Source of the DNA: Gammaproteobacteria bacterium
Lineage (GTDB): Bacteria; Pseudomonadota; Gammaproteobacteria; DSM-16500
Length of the DNA stretch: 17,693 nucleotides
Assembly: GCA_013287235.1 (NCBI GenBank)
Contig: JABDEF010000023.1
Location: 1-17,693, forward strand
Reading direction: 5' to 3'
The stretch's first letter is position 1. The number at the start of each line of letters is the position of its first letter. The notes under the pieces are model-generated. The model was not told the DNA's origin, did no database searches, and worked only from the letters and a program-made list of their open reading frames with translations. Positions 14,736-17,693 of this stretch are shown piece by piece. The position numbers and the translations under genes are program-made.

Positions 14736-16160
14736 ATGTTCAGCGGAGATGAAAAAAAAGCGGATACCGTATCATGTATCCCGTCTATTGTGTCAGACTT
14801 ACGAAAAACCTTTCAAGCCAAACACACACAATCACGCGCGTTTCGAGAAACGCAATTGGATGGATTAGCCAAATTTTTAATCGAATGTGAAGATTTAATA
14901 AAAAAAGCCGTGTTTGAAGATTTGCATAAATCTTCACTCGAAACATTTGCCGTTGAAATTGGTATTGTGAGTCGTGAAATTCGCGAAACAAGACGAAATC
15001 TTGCATCATGGATGGCACCTAAAAAAGTTTCTACTTTTTTTGCAGCCCAACCAGCCACGAGTTACATTCAACCCGAACCTTTAGGCGTTGTTTTAATCAT
15101 TGCACCTTGGAATTATCCCATTCAACTTTTATTAATGCCTTTGGTGGGTGCAATTGCAGCCGGGAATTGCGCTATATTAAAACCCAGTGAACTTGCGCCT
15201 AAAACAAGTCAGTTATTAGCCGAATATTTACCGAAATATATCGATCCGGAATGTTATCGTGTGATTGAAGGCGCCATTCCAGAAACGGAAGCGCTGCTTT
15301 CCCAAAAGTTTGATCATATCTTTTTTACAGGAAGTGGATCCGTTGGAAAAATCGTACTCGCAGAAGCAGCAAAACAATTAACGTCAACTACTTTAGAATT
15401 AGGCGGAAAATGTCCTTGTATTGTTGATGACACGGCAAATATTCCAATCGCTGCTAAACGTATTGTTTGGGGAAAATTTTCGAATGCAGGTCAAACGTGT
15501 ATTGCACCCGATTATTTACTGGTGGATAAAGATGTCGAAGAAACTTTATTATTTTGCATGAAAGAAACATTACAAGCATTTTACGGAAAAAATCCGCAAG
15601 AAAGTAAAGACTACGGACGCATTATCAATTCACGTCATCATCAACGTCTTCTCAATTATTTATCGAAAAATGGGGATATTTTTATCGGTGGGGAAGTCGA
15701 TGAAAAAGATCGATATATTGCACCTACCATTTTACGAAATGTGTTGCCGAGTGCTCCGATTATGGAAAAGGATGCTGAAATTTTCGGACCCATTTTACCG
15801 ATACTCACCTATAAAAAAATGGAAGAAGCCATAGAGTTTATCAAAAAACGACCCAAGCCCTTAGCGCTTTATCTTTTTTCTGAAGATAGCAATAATCAGC
15901 AATTAGTTGCAGACATAAGCGCGGGGAGTTTTGTGCTGAATCATACCTTGTTACAAGCCGGTATTTTAACACTGCCTTTTGGCGGTGTGGGTGAAAGCGG
16001 TATGGGTGCTTATCATGGCAAAAAAACATTTGATACGTTTAGCCATCAAAAAGCCATCTTTAAAAAACCAACCACTTGGAATATGTTAGATATTTCTTCT
16101 TATGCCATTTATCCGCCGGGTAGTAGTTTGAAAGAAAGCTTGTTGCGATGGTTTTTATAA
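14736..16160 (+). CDS. NAD(P)-dependent aldehyde dehydrogenase, class 3-like
   Basis: This is a complete ALDH-superfamily enzyme. Counting from ATG 14736: the transition-state Asn is N126 in APWNYPIQLL, the NAD-binding FFTGSGSVGK is at 197-206, the general base is E221 in TLELGGKCP, and the nucleophile is C255 in NAGQTCIAPDYLL. The short N-terminus and the C-terminal tail match class-3/fatty- or coniferyl-aldehyde types rather than the longer 1/2 classes. I chose ATG 14736 because AAGGAG lies four bases upstream; an in-frame ATG at 14715 would add seven residues and abuts a palindrome without a ribosome-binding site. The substrate is unknown, with medium-chain aldehydes or detoxification of lipid aldehydes likely. 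It is divergent from dapE and convergent with the S53 peptidase. Confidence 0.92.
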   Translation: MFSGDEKKADTVSCIPSIVSDLRKTFQAKHTQSRAFRETQLDGLAKFLIECEDLIKKAVFEDLHKSSLETFAVEIGIVSREIRETRRNLASWMAPKKVSTFFAAQPATSYIQPEPLGVVLIIAPWNYPIQLLLMPLVGAIAAGNCAILKPSELAPKTSQLLAEYLPKYIDPECYRVIEGAIPETEALLSQKFDHIFFTGSGSVGKIVLAEAAKQLTSTTLELGGKCPCIVDDTANIPIAAKRIVWGKFSNAGQTCIAPDYLLVDKDVEETLLFCMKETLQAFYGKNPQESKDYGRIINSRHHQRLLNYLSKNGDIFIGGEVDEKDRYIAPTILRNVLPSAPIMEKDAEIFGPILPILTYKKMEEAIEFIKKRPKPLALYLFSEDSNNQQLVADISAGSFVLNHTLLQAGILTLPFGGVGESGMGAYHGKKTFDTFSHQKAIFKKPTTWNMLDISSYAIYPPGSSLKESLLRWFL

Positions 16161-16169
16161 AAAGATTAT

Positions 16170-16200
16170 GTCATGCCAGCATGTCTTTAGCTGGCATGAC
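16170..16200. terminator. Perfect hairpin between convergent genes
   Basis: GTCATGCCAGC (16170-16180) and GCTGGCATGAC (16190-16200) form an 11-bp perfect stem with a nine-base loop. It lies between the stop codons of two converging genes, where a bidirectional terminator is expected. The T-runs after it are weak on both strands (AGTTTTGC on +, and ATAATCTTTTTA on -), and the sequence resembles dispersed palindromes, so it may be a repeat co-opted as a terminator. Confidence 0.6.
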
Positions 16201-16214
16201 AGTTTTGCTATAAA

Positions 16215-17411
16215 TTAAATAGGTATGCGTTGTCCGCCGCTACTACCACCGGTTATCGCTTGTACCAGCGCCGCTGCTTTTGGTGATCCAATGCCAGTCA
16301 CATAATCGTAACCCGTTGACGCAGTACAGAGGACGCCACAAGAACCGTTGGTTCCGGATGTGATATCGTGATAATTTGTGCCAAAATTACTTTTTGCAAG
16401 GTTATATAACGTTGTATTGATGCCCGTCAACGGTGTTGTAGAAGAAGATTTAGCGATCGCAATCAGTGCTGCCCATTGTGGTGCGCCTGCACTGGTTCCG
16501 CCAATGACTAGCCATCCGCTTTGACCATACGAATCATACACGGAGAATCCCGTACTCGGATTGGCATCATAAGACACATCCGGTACGCCACGGAACTGGT
16601 TGGGGTTATTGGGAAGGCCAAGATTGGATTGATAGGCAGGTTCCGTCTCAACAGTGCTGATACCGCCACCACTGCCTGACCACGCTGTTTCACTGACATA
16701 ATTTCCCGATGTATCCAGTGTTAAGCTTGTTCCACCCACACCAATCACAAAGGGAGACACAGCGGGATATAATATACCATGTCCGCCATCACCACTGGAT
16801 GCTGTAAAGGTGACATTGGGAATATTAAAGGTTGAATCAAAACTTGTTTCACCAGAAAATTCACCACCACCCCAGCTCATTGAGATAACGGTTGCACCTT
16901 GTTGAATCGCTACATTAATGGCTTGAAAAAGATCCGTGAAACTATTAGTTGCAGCTTCCACCAACATAATTTTTGCTTGTGGCGCGATGGCATGTGCCCA
17001 TTGGACATCCAGTGAAATTTCAACCCCCCAGCCCGTATTCCCTGCAGGTTGTGAGCCGCTGGCATAGATTTTTTTAAAACAACCATTCGCGGTAGTGCAC
17101 GCAGGTAAACTAAACTGCGTATTGAATGTCGCCAAATCGGATTCTGCATTGGGATCATCGTATGCATCGATAATACCTATGACTTGGCCTGCGCCTTGAT
17201 TAGTAATACTCGTAAACGTATATGCTTTTGTGATTTGTTGAGGCGAAAATCCAGAAGGTGCGGTGGAAGGTGTATTTGGTTTGATTATATAGGGCGGTGT
17301 TGCATAAATATTATCGCCTAAGGTAGCATTTGCTTCAAAACTCATGAGGGATAATAAACAGGCTAAAAGTATTTTTTTGTGATGCGGTGGTCTTAGAAGT
17401 GATCTTTTCAT
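16215..17411 (-). CDS. Secreted S53 (sedolisin-type) serine-carboxyl peptidase lacking a prodomain
   Basis: The 398-aa protein has a Sec signal peptide (a basic start, then ILLACLLSLMSFEANA, cleavage near 29) followed directly by a sedolisin catalytic domain. The catalytic set is complete: E131 and D135 (GVEISLDVQWAHA), D208 in SSGDGG (oxyanion Asp) and S307 in GGTSAGAPQWAAL. The calcium site D-I-T-S-G-T-N-G (349-356) and GYDYVTGIGSP (367-377) are present. Sedolisins and kumamolisins are acid-active endopeptidases that normally carry a long N-terminal prodomain of roughly 180-200 residues. Here only about 20 residues separate the signal from the catalytic start (SGFSPQQITKAY). AAAGGAG lies just before the ATG. 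A weak promoter (TTGAGT 17461-17456, 17 bp, TGTACT 17438-17433) precedes it. Confidence 0.9.
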   Translation of the reverse strand: MKRSLLRPPHHKKILLACLLSLMSFEANATLGDNIYATPPYIIKPNTPSTAPSGFSPQQITKAYTFTSITNQGAGQVIGIIDAYDDPNAESDLATFNTQFSLPACTTANGCFKKIYASGSQPAGNTGWGVEISLDVQWAHAIAPQAKIMLVEAATNSFTDLFQAINVAIQQGATVISMSWGGGEFSGETSFDSTFNIPNVTFTASSGDGGHGILYPAVSPFVIGVGGTSLTLDTSGNYVSETAWSGSGGGISTVETEPAYQSNLGLPNNPNQFRGVPDVSYDANPSTGFSVYDSYGQSGWLVIGGTSAGAPQWAALIAIAKSSSTTPLTGINTTLYNLAKSNFGTNYHDITSGTNGSCGVLCTASTGYDYVTGIGSPKAAALVQAITGGSSGGQRIPI

Positions 17412-17432
17412 CCAAATCTCCTTTTGAATTAA

Positions 17433-17461
17433 AGTACACGCGAGAATAAATACTAACTCAA
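17433..17461 (-). promoter_or_regulatory. Candidate promoter of the S53 peptidase gene
   Basis: On the minus strand, TTGAGT and TGTACT are separated by 17 bp, each matching the sigma70 consensus at four of six positions. It lies 22 bp before the start codon and just upstream of the AAGGAG ribosome-binding site. Confidence 0.35.
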
Positions 17462-17589
17462 AGGGTGAGGTTTTTCAAACGAACCATTATTCTATAAATT
17501 TTTCTTATTTTGTTTATCTTTCCTATGTTATGCTCGCATTGACAGAGGATCACTGTCGTCAAGGATAAAATCTCAAAGGAGCTTTAAAT

Positions 17590-17693
17590 ATGTATTTAAA
17601 ATCTTTTACATTAACCCTTCTCTCAAGCGCTATACTGCTATCCAATACTGCAGTCGCACAGTCATTGGTCGCATACAAAGCGGATAATGCTGC
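17590..17693 (+). CDS. Exported protein, N-terminal fragment cut by window end
   Basis: Only the first 34 codons are present. ATG 17590 is preceded by AAAGGAG eight bases upstream. The translation begins MYLKSFTLTLLSSAILLSNT and continues AVAQSLVAYKADNAA, a typical Sec signal peptide with a likely Ala-x-Ala cleavage site (AVA, after residue 23). Nothing of the mature protein beyond about a dozen residues is visible, so no function can be given. The gene is divergent from the S53 peptidase across 178 bp. That gap contains a TTGACA box around 17548 without a well-spaced -10. Confidence 0.75.
   Translation, partial: MYLKSFTLTLLSSAILLSNTAVAQSLVAYKADNA

Noticed and set aside
17548..17573. TTGACA with GATAAA as promoter of the last gene
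   Set aside because: The spacing is about 19 bp and the start point would fall almost on the ribosome-binding site.

Overview
The window reads as chromosome from a low-GC gammaproteobacterium. The order tRNA-Ser(GGA), SRP RNA, dnaX, ybaB, recR, next to dapE, is a conserved housekeeping block in that class. The AT-rich composition, toxin-antitoxin cargo and GC-rich dispersed palindromes resembling GTCATCCCGG-type elements would fit a host-associated lineage such as Legionellales (Coxiella/Aquicella-like). That placement is an inference from gene content, not from a search.

Left end (1-4230), accessory: a stand-alone AAA/DUF4143 ATPase on the + strand, then two minus-strand toxin-antitoxin modules, an AbiEi/AbiEii pair (type IV) and a Phd-like antitoxin with a PIN/VapC toxin (type II). 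Each module has a legible promoter with an inverted repeat next to it. An exact 27-bp direct repeat (1468-1494 and 4201-4227) brackets both modules. It may mark an inserted or duplicated 2.7-kb segment.

Middle (4319-9467): four minus-strand genes with overlapping ends, which I regard as the most interesting part. In transcription order they are a divergent Hsp70 (744 aa), a zinc-ribbon/one-TM/coiled-coil protein (165 aa), a 670-aa helical-repeat protein with a degenerate J-like C-terminus, and a small protein whose C-terminal half matches GrpE. Together they look like a dedicated, possibly membrane-anchored Hsp70 machine with its own exchange factor and a non-canonical or absent J-protein. 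A secreted phospholipase-D-superfamily protein lies just upstream.

Right part (10680-17693): recR, ybaB, dnaX, SRP RNA and tRNA-Ser, then dapE, all on the minus strand. A class-3-type aldehyde dehydrogenase on + diverges from dapE. It converges on a secreted S53 (sedolisin-type) serine-carboxyl peptidase that lacks the usual prodomain. The window ends inside the start of an exported protein on +. Several GC-rich palindromes (4091-4165, 10594-10678, 14687-14709, 16170-16200) sit only between genes.
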